Shown piece by piece: positions 1-11,200 of a stretch of DNA of 64,000 nt. The notes under the pieces are model-generated. The model was not told the origin of the DNA and ran no database searches. It saw only the letters and a program-made list of their open reading frames with translations. The stretch's first letter is position 1; every line of letters starts with the position of its first letter. The stretch comes from Oncomelania hupensis (taxonomy: Eukaryota; Mollusca; Gastropoda; Littorinimorpha; Pomatiopsidae), in assembly GCA_036898135.1 (NCBI GenBank), contig CM072511.1, positions 159,329,652 to 159,393,651 of the forward strand, written 5' to 3'. The position numbers were made by a program, and so were the translations under genes.

Positions 1-234
1 TGCAGTTCCGAAGAAGACACAACCAGCGTGTGATTTAGTTGGTAGAATTTACGCTTTTGGAGCACGTCCTCACCGAGTAGGGTTGTCCGCTTTACGAGTT
101 TTCATTGGATTTCGGTGATTCTGCTGGGAATATATATATTGTTTGAGATTTTAGTGTTGTTGTATTATGATTTATTTGATTTAAAATCAAGACCGGAATT
201 TGATGTGCGATCGTGAACATTCGGCACCATGGAA

Positions 235-404
235 GGCAGGGATTACTCAGTGGCAGGGCGCACGCCTTGTGTTCGTGCGTCTTGGGCGCCGTGGGTTCGA
301 ATCCTGACTTCAGCAAACTACTGTGTGCGTGCTGGATAGAAGTGGCCAGCGCCTTGAGAAGCTCTCTTGGGTTTGTTAAGAGGGCTATACAAGAACAATC
401 TCTT
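235..404 (+). repeat. tRNA-derived SINE, family A
   Basis: A tRNA-like head carries a degenerate A box near 241-253 and a good B box (GGTTCGAATCC) at 294-304. A body follows with 'gtggccagcgcc' and a 'gctatacaagaac' tail. A second, better copy at 49990-50165 has the same head and body. tRNA head, body and AT-rich tail make a Pol III-transcribed SINE very likely; the body family is not named. Confidence 0.8.
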
Positions 405-1157
405 TGTACATGTAAACGAAAGACTGATTTTGCTGTCCTTATCAACGCGGTTTTCTATATCGCAGTGTTAACGTTATACAGAATTTATTCAGCCAAATGA
501 CAACATACATCACTTATGGAAATTGATCCGATTCTTGTAGACGGTCACACACACACACACATACACACTCCATACTAAACCTTTTAAAACTTCAATTAAA
601 AGAGGTTACATACACAGTTGCAACCTTAAAGACAATCCCAATGGACATATCAAATATTAGCTAAAGGGGTAAAGCCCCTATTGACTAACATGCTCATTAT
701 GGAACTTGCAATATTTAACATGAAAATTAGTGCCCAGATTTTTTTTTTTAAAGGCTGGAATAGGATACTCGCGCGACAATGCCACAATACTTTGTGAGTG
801 CAATAATACGGGATAAGGTGCTCGCGTTTTTGGTTTTTTTCCTTTGGGAATTTAAAGCGCGGCGATCTATAGAGATCGCTATTATAGTAAAATGACAAGA
901 AATCAATGTTCGGTTTTGAAATAGAAATTGGCTGAATGAATGACAATTTAACTACTGGTATATTTCCACACAAGAAGGACGATGGCATGATTTTATGCAC
1001 TTGTTTCTATTATTTATTGTGTAGTACCCTGTAGGCAGACTATTTGGTATGTTGTGTTCATTCCACATCGTTCGAGGCATATAGCCTAAGTCTCTCTCTC
1101 CATATATATTCCAAATCTAGCGTAAGGCACCTAACACATGGAAACTAAGGTAAAATA
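405..1157. other. Non-coding spacer with old repeat pieces
   Basis: No credible gene. It holds a short AC run (about 546-562), a stretch at 695-735 that recurs near 55530-55565 ('aacttgcaatatttaacatg'), and a 'gcgcggcgatct' motif near 857-868 that recurs at 4918, 47512 and elsewhere in family I. These look like decayed interspersed repeats. Confidence 0.5.
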
Positions 1158-1327
1158 TTAATTTGTGCGTGTGTGTGAGTGTGTGTGTGTGTGTACTTGT
1201 TTACACGGCGTTATTTGGACAAACCAGTGAACATGTACATTACTTGTTTTGACAGGCCTCCTTGTTTTGACGTCAAACCAATGATCCGTTAGGGTTAGAC
1301 CTCTGTGTTTGTGTGTGTGTGCGTGTG

Positions 1328-1359
<32 letters not shown>

Positions 1360-1645
1360 GGCATGTTTACACGGTGTTATCTGGACAAACCAGTGAATAT
1401 CTATATAACTTGTTTTGACAGACCTACTTGTTTTGACGTCAGAACAATGATCCGTTAGGGTTAAGCCTGGGTTAGGGTTATAGGATTAGTGTTCGAACAC
1501 TTAAAAGTACTTAAAAGGGGGGACGAAATATGACCCATTGTCAGCACAACGTATGTGGCGTTTCAGGAAAGTCATGATAATACTGTGTACCCTCGGCTGT
1601 GTGTGTGTGTGTGTGTTTGCGTGTGTGGGTGTGTGTCACACATTT
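1158..1645. repeat. TG microsatellites alternating with repeat family H (two copies)
   Basis: Long TG tracts (about 1165-1195, 1309-1360, 1600-1637) flank two related blocks, 1200-1305 and 1369-1600. Both contain 'cggtgttatctggacaaa'-type sequence, TTTTGACGTCA and 'ccgttagggtta'. A third copy lies at 57172-57420 with the same order. The repeat and its TG flanks appear to move or expand together. Confidence 0.7.
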
Positions 1646-1697
1646 TGTGTGTTAGTAAAACCCTACAAAAACTGTAGTTTCCTTTTGAAATGACCCC

Positions 1698-2460
1698 AAG
1701 CCCGGCGATCTGTAACCAGCATACGCGCTCACATGTAGACACGTTGCATTGCTACATAAGCAGTAGAGCTGGGTACCGTGGGTCAAAGTCGTACCGGTAT
1801 AACCGCGGTATTTTTATGTCGTATCGGTATTTCGTACCGCCGGTACCGGTATACCGCGATTTGAAGTGTTACAATCAAGTGGGACATGGCACTGACAGTA
1901 GTGACCGACGCAAAAGAAAGATTGTCATACACTTCAAAACAGTTTCAAAGAACCACATTTCCATAGAAACTGAAGCTTTATTTTTGTTTGAACGCCTTCA
2001 AAACAAATTATGATAAATCACTGTTTAGAACATCAGCAAACTTTAAACCACAAAACCAAAATAAAACAAAAACATTCAACGAGGAAGGTCTTTAAGAACT
2101 TTAAGAGTTCAGAAGGATTGGCGACTGGTACCATGCTCAAACACGTGGATTATAAGCTCTTCTTCTAGAACAGCTGCCTATCCACGTGTTTGGGCTTTAG
2201 GCTCGCTCTCTGGGCGGACAAGATATCGCCCACTGTCGCGTTATGTGTTGTCGAGATTTCCCAGTAAACCGGACCTTGGACAACTCGCACCGGTATACCG
2301 TGCCGTCGCGTTTCCGAACCTGAATACAGTTAGGTATCGGTAAAACCGTCCAGCCCTAATAAACAGCAAACTCGCAATTTATCAAACATGTGGTGTAAAG
2401 GAAAGTCGCTATTAGAAGAAAGAAAGGAAGTGGAAAATTTATTTCTTGGAAATGTTTTAG
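1698..2460 (+). repeat. Repeat family I copy, split by an hAT-like insertion
   Basis: The left part (1698-1763, 'ggcgatctgtaacc') and right part (2359-2460, 'acatgtggtgtaaag') form one unit. They occur joined at 47515-47650 and 62720-62870, and in reverse at about 27850-28000. The element at 1764-2358 interrupts the unit here, so family I is older than that insertion. Confidence 0.65.
1764..2358. mobile_element. Non-autonomous hAT-like DNA transposon (595 bp)
   Basis: The ends are short inverted repeats: TAGAGCTGGGTACCG at the left and, read from the other strand, TAGGGCTGGACGGT at the right. The 8-bp flanks are ATAAGCAG (1756-1763) and ATAAACAG (2359-2366), one mismatch apart. An 8-bp duplication with a TAGGG-type terminus is typical of hAT elements. 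The interior is rich in CGGTACCGGTATACCG-like palindromes and has a perfect 13-bp inverted repeat (2138-2150 and 2180-2192). No transposase ORF is present. Confidence 0.7.
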
Positions 2461-2570
2461 ATTGAATGCGTCCAATACCATTACGGAAGGGAGGGACGGA
2501 AAGCGGTGAAACCTCTCCGTAACATGACAATTCACCTACCTAGCTAACTTACATTCGCCCTTTGCGAGGT

Positions 2571-2948
2571 TCAAAGCCGTGCGACCTTCGGCATAGAAAA
2601 GCCACACTTAATCAATTGCGCTTCTAGGGATGAGGATGATGGAGATGTCGGGATTGACGTCGGTAGGAGGAGGCCATGGGGACTGGATACCAGTGGACTG
2701 TAACAGTATATAGGAGTCCTTCCATTTTCTTCATGCGCTCCCAACCTGGTTCTCCAAGAATCATCAATCCATCTTTTTGCTCGAAGAAAACCTGAGTCAA
2801 AATCAACCGAGGTCTGATGCATGGAATGGTCATAAACACTAATAGCCATAGGCAATGGAAATTGTCCTAGTTCAAAACGCATTGTTGGCGATGTGTTTGT
2901 CCCAAATTTAATGTTTGACTTCTTGTCGCTCAAGGCATCCAGGTAACT
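2571..2948 (-). CDS. Unassigned ORF, about 120 codons
   Basis: An open frame on the minus strand, listed from ATG at 2933 and open slightly upstream. The product is mixed hydrophilic sequence with a Pro/Ser-rich C-terminal third and no recognised domain. There is a GTAAGT just beyond the stop on the minus strand, but the frame already closes before it. It could be an exon, a decayed gene or chance. Confidence 0.15.
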   Translation of the reverse strand, partial: SYLDALSDKKSNIKFGTNTSPTMRFELGQFPLPMAISVYDHSMHQTSVDFDSGFLRAKRWIDDSWRTRLGAHEENGRTPIYCYSPLVSSPHGLLLPTSIPTSPSSSSLEAQLIKCGFSMPKVARL

Positions 2949-4118
2949 CCCTTTTGAACACTGCTTAGAACTTTTGAAAATAGTGCTGCCTTTGCATGGA
3001 AGAACATGTATCGTTATCCTTATAGCGATAGAATATAACTACTTATATCTGTTGTTTTTTTAATCTCACAGTGACGATAAAAACCCACAAGGCCCGTCGC
3101 CTGACGCGTTCTTATATTGTCTTATGTCAGTTGAACTCCTTGACGTAATATCAGGCGATAGTCCATTATGGGGTGATCTTGTCACTGCAGGATGCAAACA
3201 GAAATGCTTAATTACTGTAAGGATCACAATATACACCTTGTTTCATGCAAATGCAGTAGGCTTACTATGTAAAATAGATATAAGCAATTTTTAATAGGGA
3301 GTGTTTTTTTCTCAGTATTATCAGTTCGACGAGTAAAGTTTGTTTTTAAATTTTAATCCTTCTTTCTCTTAATGCTAATCATAATGCTTCATCGGAACTT
3401 GCTGTTTGCACGTCTACAATGGAAAAAAAAAAGAAGAAAGACACAAGTATACCAAGATAATTGTTGTAGACACAAGTATACCAGGTTGCAGTCTAAAGGG
3501 AGGGAAGCGAGGAAATACATTGGCTGAGAGAGTTATTGGTCCTTGTGAGTCCCTGGCTCAGCCAGAAGCTATTATTTTCGTTTTGGCCGTCAACGGTGGT
3601 GAAATCTCTACCTCAACCATTTAGGCATTGTGACTGTGGCTAGACAACTTGATTCCGCTACTCGGCGAGTTACGTCTACTACATCTAATGTGTTTGCGTA
3701 TGGAGGAACCGCTGGAACTGGGTGGGGTAGATTGTAGCATAGTTAGTACAGTTGATGAGAGCGCAAATTCTTTTTGCCAAAAGTTCTAAGGATCGTAATT
3801 TAATCTTTGACTGATTTTAAAATAAAATAGTCTGAACTAAAGCCAAACTGTTCAAAAGCGTCAAGAAACAATAAAGACGTACAAAGAACACTTTAACAAT
3901 GAACATAAAGACCATACAGGTCGCAGACTACTCCAGTTCAACTTCAGCACTCACTCCAGAAACATGCCCGGGTTTCGCAGACAGCTGAATACCTATGTTG
4001 TTTCGTTAAGTCTATACAGTACAGTGCACCAACCTCTCTCTATTTGGAAAGTTCGATCACTTTTATCTTTCCTTCTCCCCTTGGACACATTAAGATTTTA
4101 TCGGCGCAATACAAAGTG
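2949..4118. other. Spacer without recognised features
   Basis: AT-rich DNA with only short ORFs. A 17-bp direct repeat, 'gtagacacaagtatacc', occurs around 3437-3483. Nothing supports a gene or a specific element. Confidence 0.4.
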
Positions 4119-4120
4119 GA

Positions 4121-4181
<61 letters not shown>

Positions 4182-4248
4182 GTCATCGTATCCACGTCAT
4201 CACCATCATCATCAACTCGTCGTCAACATCATCTTCTTCTTATTCTTC

Positions 4249-4289
<41 letters not shown>

Positions 4290-4292
4290 CAC

Positions 4293-4328
<36 letters not shown>

Positions 4329-4464
4329 CACCATCATCATCATCATCATCATCATCGTATCCACGTCATCACCATCATCATCAAATCGTCATCATCATCA
4401 TCATCTTCTTCTTCTTATTCTTAATCATCATCTTCATCATCATCATCATCATTATCATCATCCA
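4119..4464. repeat. ATC trinucleotide microsatellite, interrupted
   Basis: About 345 bp of CAT/ATC repeats with CGT, CTT and CAC interruptions. The internal block 'cgtatccacgtcatcacc' appears twice (about 4188 and 4357), so a larger unit of about 170 bp has been duplicated inside the tract. Poly-His, poly-Ile and poly-Ser frames here are repeat artefacts. Confidence 0.95.
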
Positions 4465-4476
4465 ACCTTCAAGGTT

Positions 4477-4884
4477 TTAAAATCTTCTTCTAACCTTTTT
4501 ACACTTTACCCAGACGGCACCCTCTGACAGTCTTCTATACTCAGTGTGTGCCGCTTGATTCAGGATGGAGCTAATGGCAGCAACGGCCTTCCCTGTCCTT
4601 TCAGGCCAGTGGTTTTCCTTCGCTTCATTGGAACACTGTCTTAGGTTAGAGCGGGTTAAGGCAGGGCACTTAGCTGGAGGACGTACACCACATAGAAAGG
4701 GTTCAAACGTTTTTGCTGGCACCCTCACAGTGGGCATAGACATACAATTTTGGCGAGCTGGGTAGGGTAGATATCCCCGATTGTGGACAGTTTTGTGGAC
4801 TTCGTCATTTCTGTCTTCTTCACTCGATCGTAACTGCCCACATAATCGATACAACAACAATAGGAAGAAGAAGTCAAGATGCAA
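4477..4884 (-). CDS. Unassigned ORF, 135 codons
   Basis: A minus-strand open frame next to the ATC tract. The product starts with a short Phe/Leu-rich stretch, then has several cysteines and a basic C terminus. I recognise no family. The frame does not resemble neighbouring repeats, but no splice or promoter context supports it either. Confidence 0.2.
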   Translation of the reverse strand: MHLDFFFLLLLYRLCGQLRSSEEDRNDEVHKTVHNRGYLPYPARQNCMSMPTVRVPAKTFEPFLCGVRPPAKCPALTRSNLRQCSNEAKENHWPERTGKAVAAISSILNQAAHTEYRRLSEGAVWVKCKKVRRRF

Positions 4885-5530
4885 TCACAAACTTGTTCTT
4901 CAACTCAAACTTTAAGCGCGGCGATCTGAAGAGGTCGTTATTACAGAAGTCGGAATGGAAATTAATTGTATGGTTAACTATCAGACATTCTTCTACGGGT
5001 TTAGATGTGTTTCAGTTAGTTGCAGTTCATTGGCAGTTCCAGAACATGGGTCTGAATAAAGAAAGGTGGGTGATGGTATTTTCTGGCGGACTGTCATTTG
5101 TTTCCCCTTTTACTTATGGGATGAAATATATCCTAAACTAGCAAGTTAAAGTTTGGGATTACAGTCCACGAATCGGTGAACAGGATTGCCTATACACAAT
5201 TGATAGCTAAATATATATTGTAAGGTACCTAAAAAACTAGTACACCGAAAAAAAATAGTTGGATCGCTGGTTCTTTTTTTATTATTTTCTTCTTTTTTTT
5301 TTTAAGAAAGGAAAAAAGGTTCCGCCATTAATTTTTCATGGCGTCTGGAATGCGCAGTTAGGATCTAACCGCAAATGAGGAAACCTACCCTAGAGAACAT
5401 CATTGTTTCACGCCTTGTGCGCAGAAAGGTGTTTTACTGGCAGAAACACAGAGGCCAGACTGGATTAAAGGCACTGTGGTGGTAGTCAGGCAATGAGGGT
5501 CAGAATGAGTTACGTTAAGGCGCTTTGCAG
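4885..5530. other. Spacer with a family I fragment
   Basis: Contains 'gcgcggcgatctgaagaggtcg' near 4917, a diverged relative of the family I head, and otherwise no gene. A poly-T stretch lies around 5272-5302. Confidence 0.4.
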
Positions 5531-5532
5531 GC

Positions 5533-5958
5533 AGAAGAACGGTGGCCTAATGGTAGAGCTTTGGCTTGCGGATCTGAACGTCCCGGGTTCGAGCCCAGGC
5601 CGGGGCATTGTGTTGTGTCCTTGGGAAAGACACTTTACTCCCGTTTCCTACTCCTTCGGATGAGAGTATAAACCGAGGTCTAGTCTGTGACGCATACATT
5701 CCATCATAACGGACTTTAAAGATCCTGACGCCCTAGACGGGTGAGTGCCGGTGACAAGAACACACCCAGCATGCACCTAGGTCCTTCTCCCCCATCCCTG
5801 GCTGCCCAGGATTGTGCTCAGTTGTCCGGGCGTCAGACCATGCGCCAAAAGGCTGCGGGTGGGCGTCTCGGGCGGCTTGAGTTAGATCCTTTATCGGCCG
5901 GCGGCTTGAGCAGCTCTTGAACTGGAAAGCGCTATATAAGAACGATTAAATAAATAAA
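5533..5958 (+). repeat. tRNA-derived SINE, family C (about 425 bp, complete)
   Basis: The tRNA-like head has an A box in 'ggcctaatggtagagc' (about 5543) and a B box GGTTCGAGCC at 5586-5595. It is followed by a central block ('tgtccttgggaaagacac', about 5617) of the kind conserved across metazoan SINE superfamilies, a long body and a 'gcgctatataag' plus AATAAATAAA end. Partial relatives lie at 19640-19750, 20633-20830, 49563-49812 and 51950-52018. Naming the central domain needs a Repbase comparison. Confidence 0.85.
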
Positions 5959-6287
5959 GAGCCAGGGTTTAGACTAGGTTAATGACAGGATTTCCCTAGG
6001 CTGTCTTCTTCCTTATCTCTACCCCACTGCACTCGCTTTCTTTAACGTTTTGAGTAATAGGAACTCTTCTATTACACGCCAAATATAGATTCACCTCCGA
6101 GGCTTCAAATCTGTGTAACGGCCCAGTTCGGATCCCCAACCCGTTTACTCAATAACAAGGCAAGAGTCCTCGTTATAGTAGTCCCTCCAACTTTATTCAG
6201 CAAAGGACACAAAGCAGCATCAAACTGAATCTTTAACATGCAGATAATTTTCATACGCAGCTTTATTTTGTTTTGTTTTTAAATACT
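5959..6287. other. Left flank of the LTR retrotransposon
   Basis: No gene is visible. The last five bases (6283-6287, ATACT) are the target-site duplication, repeated at 19195-19199. Confidence 0.8.
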
Positions 6288-6915
6288 TGTGACGAGGCGT
6301 ACAATCGAACCTCTGAGCTAGGCTGCCAACAGTCATCACCCACACAGCCAGCGACTATCCCCACACAACCAGTCATCCCTAGCAGGCTCGCTGGCCCACG
6401 CGCTTAAGCCCCGCCCCTCGGGGAGCCCCTGTTAAAGCCTGATACAAAGTTAGCCTCAGGGTCAGTCGAAAATCATCAAGCCTTGAAGCCACAACTAACC
6501 TGTCCGAAGACACGTCTCCATCACCGGGCGACCTCTGAGCTACGGCAGTACTCGTGTGCTTCCACCCGTCTTAAGTCAAGGTAGGAGAGGAAAACTTACT
6601 CTTTGTCATGTAGCAAACCCATCACCCGTCGTTCGCCCAATGTGTTCATACGTCCTGTCGATATGTATGTTCATGTTTATAGTTTTGCCGTGACGTGTTG
6701 CTGTGACTTGTATTTATTCCTTGCACATATTTTCTACCTTGTATATGACTCATGACATGTTTGAATTTATACTTGTATGCTCCATGTTAGCCCCCTGTGT
6801 AAATATCCCATGCCATGCTGTCCCTCCACATAGATTAAAGTCCCCTAGTACAGCCCTTGCCTACAACCCCTTTGCCCTGTACCTATCCCATTTGCTTTCC
6901 TCCATGCTCCCAATG

Positions 6916-6923
6916 TATAAATA
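6916..6923 (+). promoter_or_regulatory. Candidate LTR TATA box
   Basis: TATAAATA in the middle of the 5' LTR, followed by CG-containing sequence. It is the best TATA match in the LTR and is repeated at the equivalent place in the 3' LTR (about 18201). The transcription start is inferred, not shown. Confidence 0.45.
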
Positions 6924-7673
6924 TTCGCCCCTGTTGCCACTACCCCATCTTAAGGCGCCGGAGTTATTGTATATTAGCGGCTGCCCATAAACTCCACTTT
7001 GGCCCTGTAAACCTAGTTGCATTGTCGGGCTGTTGGAATGCACCGGTCAACTCTTGACTGGCCAACCAATTTGAAATCTGAGATGGGCAATTGCGCCACC
7101 GGCCCTGAATCCAGAACATACCTATCCCCCGCTGATACAGAGTCTGTATTGCGTTACAGACGGCTCCTGTACCGGGCGAATTACCCCGGCCCTGTATCAT
7201 CTCCAGTCGCTGACCCGCTGCAGGCCCCTGACAACCCAGGGAGTCAACGAGAAGCGTTACTCAGAACTTCGCCATTTCCTAGACAGCTAGCAACGAAAGC
7301 TGAGATCTAGACCTGTACCTCCCACAAGACAAGCACTCGTGGTCATTGCATCACCGCGTGACCGACTGACCTGCATCACTGCCCACGCAACGCCAAGCCT
7401 GGTAAACAGACCACCCAGAGTATCTTGGATCAACCGCTGCTCTCCAAATACCCAGCTAAGTCATTGACCTACGAGAATCACCACTCGCCAGATTATCAGA
7501 GAGACTCTGAAACCATACAGATACACTCCTGCCCTGTGATGATATCAGTCCACAGTAGCACTAGTACCCCAGATATCGACCACCCAGAATATCTCCGAGC
7601 TACTCCCTACTGATAGACGCTACCCCCGTGACTCACTTTAGAATTATTCGACCTAGACTACCCACTTTGAATT

Positions 7674-7679
7674 AATAAA
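7674..7679 (+). promoter_or_regulatory. Candidate LTR polyadenylation signal
   Basis: AATAAA near the 3' part of the LTR. With the TATA candidate at 6916 it would imply an unusually long R region of roughly 700 bp. Confidence 0.45.
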
Positions 7680-7916
7680 ACTAAATCGTTATAAATTGCA
7701 CTTATCCCGTCTGGCCTTTGTATTTGAATTTCTCATCTAGTGTAGTCTACCATCTTTCTCGTCTATCCCCTGACGGTCTCTCATTCATTTAGTCTCTCCT
7801 AGCCTTAATCTCTTGAATGTCATCGCATCATTAGCCTAACAAAGGAGGTAATACAGCGCTAGAGATTAAGAGCTTACCCTCCATTCCCCCAACCCCTTTA
7901 TTTGTGACATTAACTT

Positions 7917-7934
7917 TGGCGACCCCGACGAGAC
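7917..7934 (+). promoter_or_regulatory. Candidate primer-binding site
   Basis: Seven bases after the LTR end lies TGGCGACCCCGACGAG, starting with the TGG that pairs with a tRNA CCA end. It partly resembles the complement of an arginine tRNA 3' end, but the match is incomplete and the primer tRNA is not settled. The motif 'gacgagactaa' recurs 40 bases later. Confidence 0.6.
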
Positions 7935-8287
7935 TAAAGACTTAGGTTTCCCACCCCAACTTGACGAGACTAAGGACTTAGCTTAAATTCCTCCCCAGCC
8001 CAGTATAGATAGGACCCAGCCCTCTAAGCCCCGTAGTGTATAGCATAGCCCCATAGGTCCCTCACTGGCTTTCCCGAGTGGTGGTGTCTCAAAAGGTTTT
8101 TTCTTGCATTCATTTTTGTATTTTTGATTGATTGCATTTTGTCTTTGTGGTTGTGTTGTGTTGTATTCGCCCCTGTGCAGGTTCATCGTAGCTCATCCAG
8201 CCCACCCCCTTATTTTCCGTCAGTGTACCCCCTTGTGTGCGCCCTCATTCCGGTTAGGACTTTTCAGGGTAAGTCACCTCCCTTACC

Positions 8288-11200
8288 ATGGCCGACCGGG
8301 GAGAGCTTGCGCTTAAGTACAAGAGTATTGGCGAGAGCTTAGGGCTCGCCGGCACCGAACTCAAGGACTACGTCCTGGCTAGCGTAGATGCGGACGTGGC
8401 CGAGGAAAAGTTGAAGAGGGAGGAGAGGGCTAAAGAGCGAGATGCGAAGAGGCAGGAGGAAGAAAGAGCCGCGGCACTGAAGAAGGAGGAGGAGAAGGAG
8501 CGCGTCGCCGCGGAGGAACGGGCCGCCGCCCGAAATATAGCGGAGGAGGAGAAAGCCGCCGCTCGGAAAATAGCGGAGGAGGAGAGAGCCGCCGAACGGA
8601 GGAGAGAAGAGGAGAAAGAGAGGGTAGCCCAGGAGGAGAGAGCCGCCGAGCGGAGAAGAGAGGAGGCGAAGGAGAGGATAGCAGAGGAGGAGAGGGCCGC
8701 CGCACGGAGGAAGGAGGAGGACGAGAGGGTCGCGGCACTTGAGGAGAAGAGGAAGGACAAGGAACTCGAACGGCGCCAAGCACTCCTCCAGCTTGAGCGC
8801 GACCGCCGCGATCTAGGTATCGCATCGCCCGTGAGCGAAGATTTCTCGCTCATCGCCCCCAGCTTCGCCGCCAGCGCCGGATTATCCGCAATCCCCCCGC
8901 CGATTCCGGGGATGAACTTTCCCCTGGACCCATTCGTCGAACGGGACGAATCGATTGAAGTTTATCTCGCCCGATTCGAGAGAGTCGCGGGAGAAAACAG
9001 CCTTGACCCCCAGTACTGGTATCGCAAGCTTAGTCATGGCCTTAAGGGGAAGGCCTATGAAATTCTGGCAAAGACTCCAACTTCCGAGGAGGGCGACTAC
9101 CCCGCCCTCAAGAGAGCGCTACTGCACGGATTTGAGCTCTCAGGTGAGCACTACCGCAAGAATTTCCGGAACTCCCGGAGAGAGAAAGGGGAGAAGTTTA
9201 CGCAATTTGCCGACCGGCTAGCTACCCTACTGGACAAATGGATAGAGCAGACGGACGAACCAAAGACGTACGACGGACTGCTCGAATTGATGCTAGCCGA
9301 GCAACTTCGAGGGACAATGCCAGCGGAACTTCGGACTTTCGCCGCCGAACAGGGAGCCGCCCGACTTGAAGACCTCATCATCGTCGCGGACCGCTACCTT
9401 ACCGCCCACCCCGACGACAGACAGCCTCGCCGGGATCCCCCCGCACCCTCGTCACCAGATACCCGCCACCAGCCTCGCCGGCCAGTCCCGCCAGCGAACC
9501 ACCGTCCACACCCGCCTAAAGGACGCCCAAACCCCGGAGCAGAGCCTGGGAAGCGGAGCACAGAGCTCTACTGCGGCTACTGCCAGCGCCGAGGACACAC
9601 CCGCGAGAAGTGTTTTCGCCGCATCAGCGACCAGCGTCGCAAACAAGGCACTGTATTGGCCCTACGCCAAGTTACTCCCGACGGGAACCCGGTAACCCCC
9701 GTCGTCACTCCCACCGATCGACCGGCCGTCACTGAGCAAGTGACCGTCAACGATCGCCCAGCCCACTGTCTATACGACACTGGACTCACCTTTGACGCCG
9801 TCGTCCGCCGCTCGCTCATCAGGGAACAGGACCTGACCGGCGAAACTATCACCCTGAAGTTGGCCGACGCGTCCCAACCCAGCACCACGCTCCCTATAGC
9901 CCGGATCCAAGTCACCAGCCGATACGTCACGGGGACCATTCAAGCGGCCGTGATGGACCAGCCCCTGTATGACTTGATCCTAGGATGCCGCTACGTATTC
10001 TTGGGTATGCCGCCCCAGCCTGTGGAGTCGATGGCCGCCGTCCAGACGCGCGCCCAGGCGAAAACAGCCGCGACACCACCCCCGATCCCCAACCAGATAC
10101 CGGAACAGATCCGGAAGGCCCAAGAAGACGACGTCACCCTCCGCAAGTGCTACGGAAAACTTCCCGCCGCACGCACTCCACCCAAGTCCGGAGACTTTTT
10201 CGTCGAAGACGGACTTCTCTTCCGTCAGAAGGACGACCATTCGCAACTCGTCGTACCTGCGACCCTTCGCCCCCAAGTCCTGGAACTCGGCCATAGCATG
10301 CCCCTAAGCGGACATATGGGCATAGGAGCCACCACTCTACGCATCAGCGCTCAGTACCACTGGCCCGGGATGACAGAAGACGTGAAGCGCTACGTCAAGT
10401 CCTGTCGCCAGTGCCAACGATACTCGCCCCGCCATCACACCGTACCGGTCACTATCAGCCCCACCGTAGTCGTCGGGACACCCTTCCAACGAGTGGCAGT
10501 CGACATAGTAGGACCCCTTCCGCGGACCAAGAAGCGGAACCAGTATCTGCTTACCCTTGTCGACGCCTGCTCTATGTGGTGTGAGGCCGTTCCACTACCC
10601 AAGATCGACGCCGCCCGAGTCGCCGACGCCCTCGTCACCATATTCACTCGAGTCGGATTCCCGGACAACATCTTGACCGACAACGGGTCCCAGTTCACCG
10701 GAAAACTCATGCAGGAAGTTTTCCAACTACTTCGCATTCGCCATATCCGAACTCCACCCTACCACCCCGCAAGCAACGGACAGGTCGAGCGCCTGAACGG
10801 GACTCTCATCTCGATTATCCGCAAGATCGCCGACGAACAGCCCGAAGCGTGGGACACCTACGTCCCGTCAGCACTCTTTGCGTATCGAGAGACCCCGCAC
10901 ACCTCCACCGGATACACGCCTTCCACGCTGCTTTTTGGGAGACCCCTTTCTGGGCCTCTAGCCGCCCTACGACGTAGCTGGACCGACGCCAAACTGGACG
11001 AGGCACCGGTCGACGCCACGAAATACGTCACCAAGCTCCAGGAAACTCTCAAGGCCACATGGAAAGCAGCCTCCGCCAACCTGAAGAAGGCGAGAGAGAG
11101 ACAAGCCCGCTATCACAATCGCCGCGCCCGGGACCGAGAACTACAGGTAGGAGACCAGGTTCTACTGCTTCTCCCCAGCGGCACGAACAAGCTAGACATA

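Larger units (their letters stand above)
6288..7909 (+). repeat. 5' LTR
   Basis: 1622 bp, beginning TG and ending CA. It carries the transcription start and polyadenylation signals noted separately. Small ORFs inside (for example 6703-6990 and 7017-7310) recur in the 3' LTR only because the LTRs are copies; nothing shows they are genes. Confidence 0.97.

Noticed and set aside
3964..4527. 187- and 126-codon ORFs rich in His, Ile and Ser
   Set aside because: Read-through of the ATC microsatellite in different frames.
6703..7613. Small ORFs conserved between two places (also 17988-18898)
   Set aside because: The two places are the LTRs of one element, so identity reflects copying, not selection.
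8339..8853. Long minus-strand ORFs opposite Gag (146 and 161 codons)
   Set aside because: Shadow frames of the Glu/Arg-rich repeat region.
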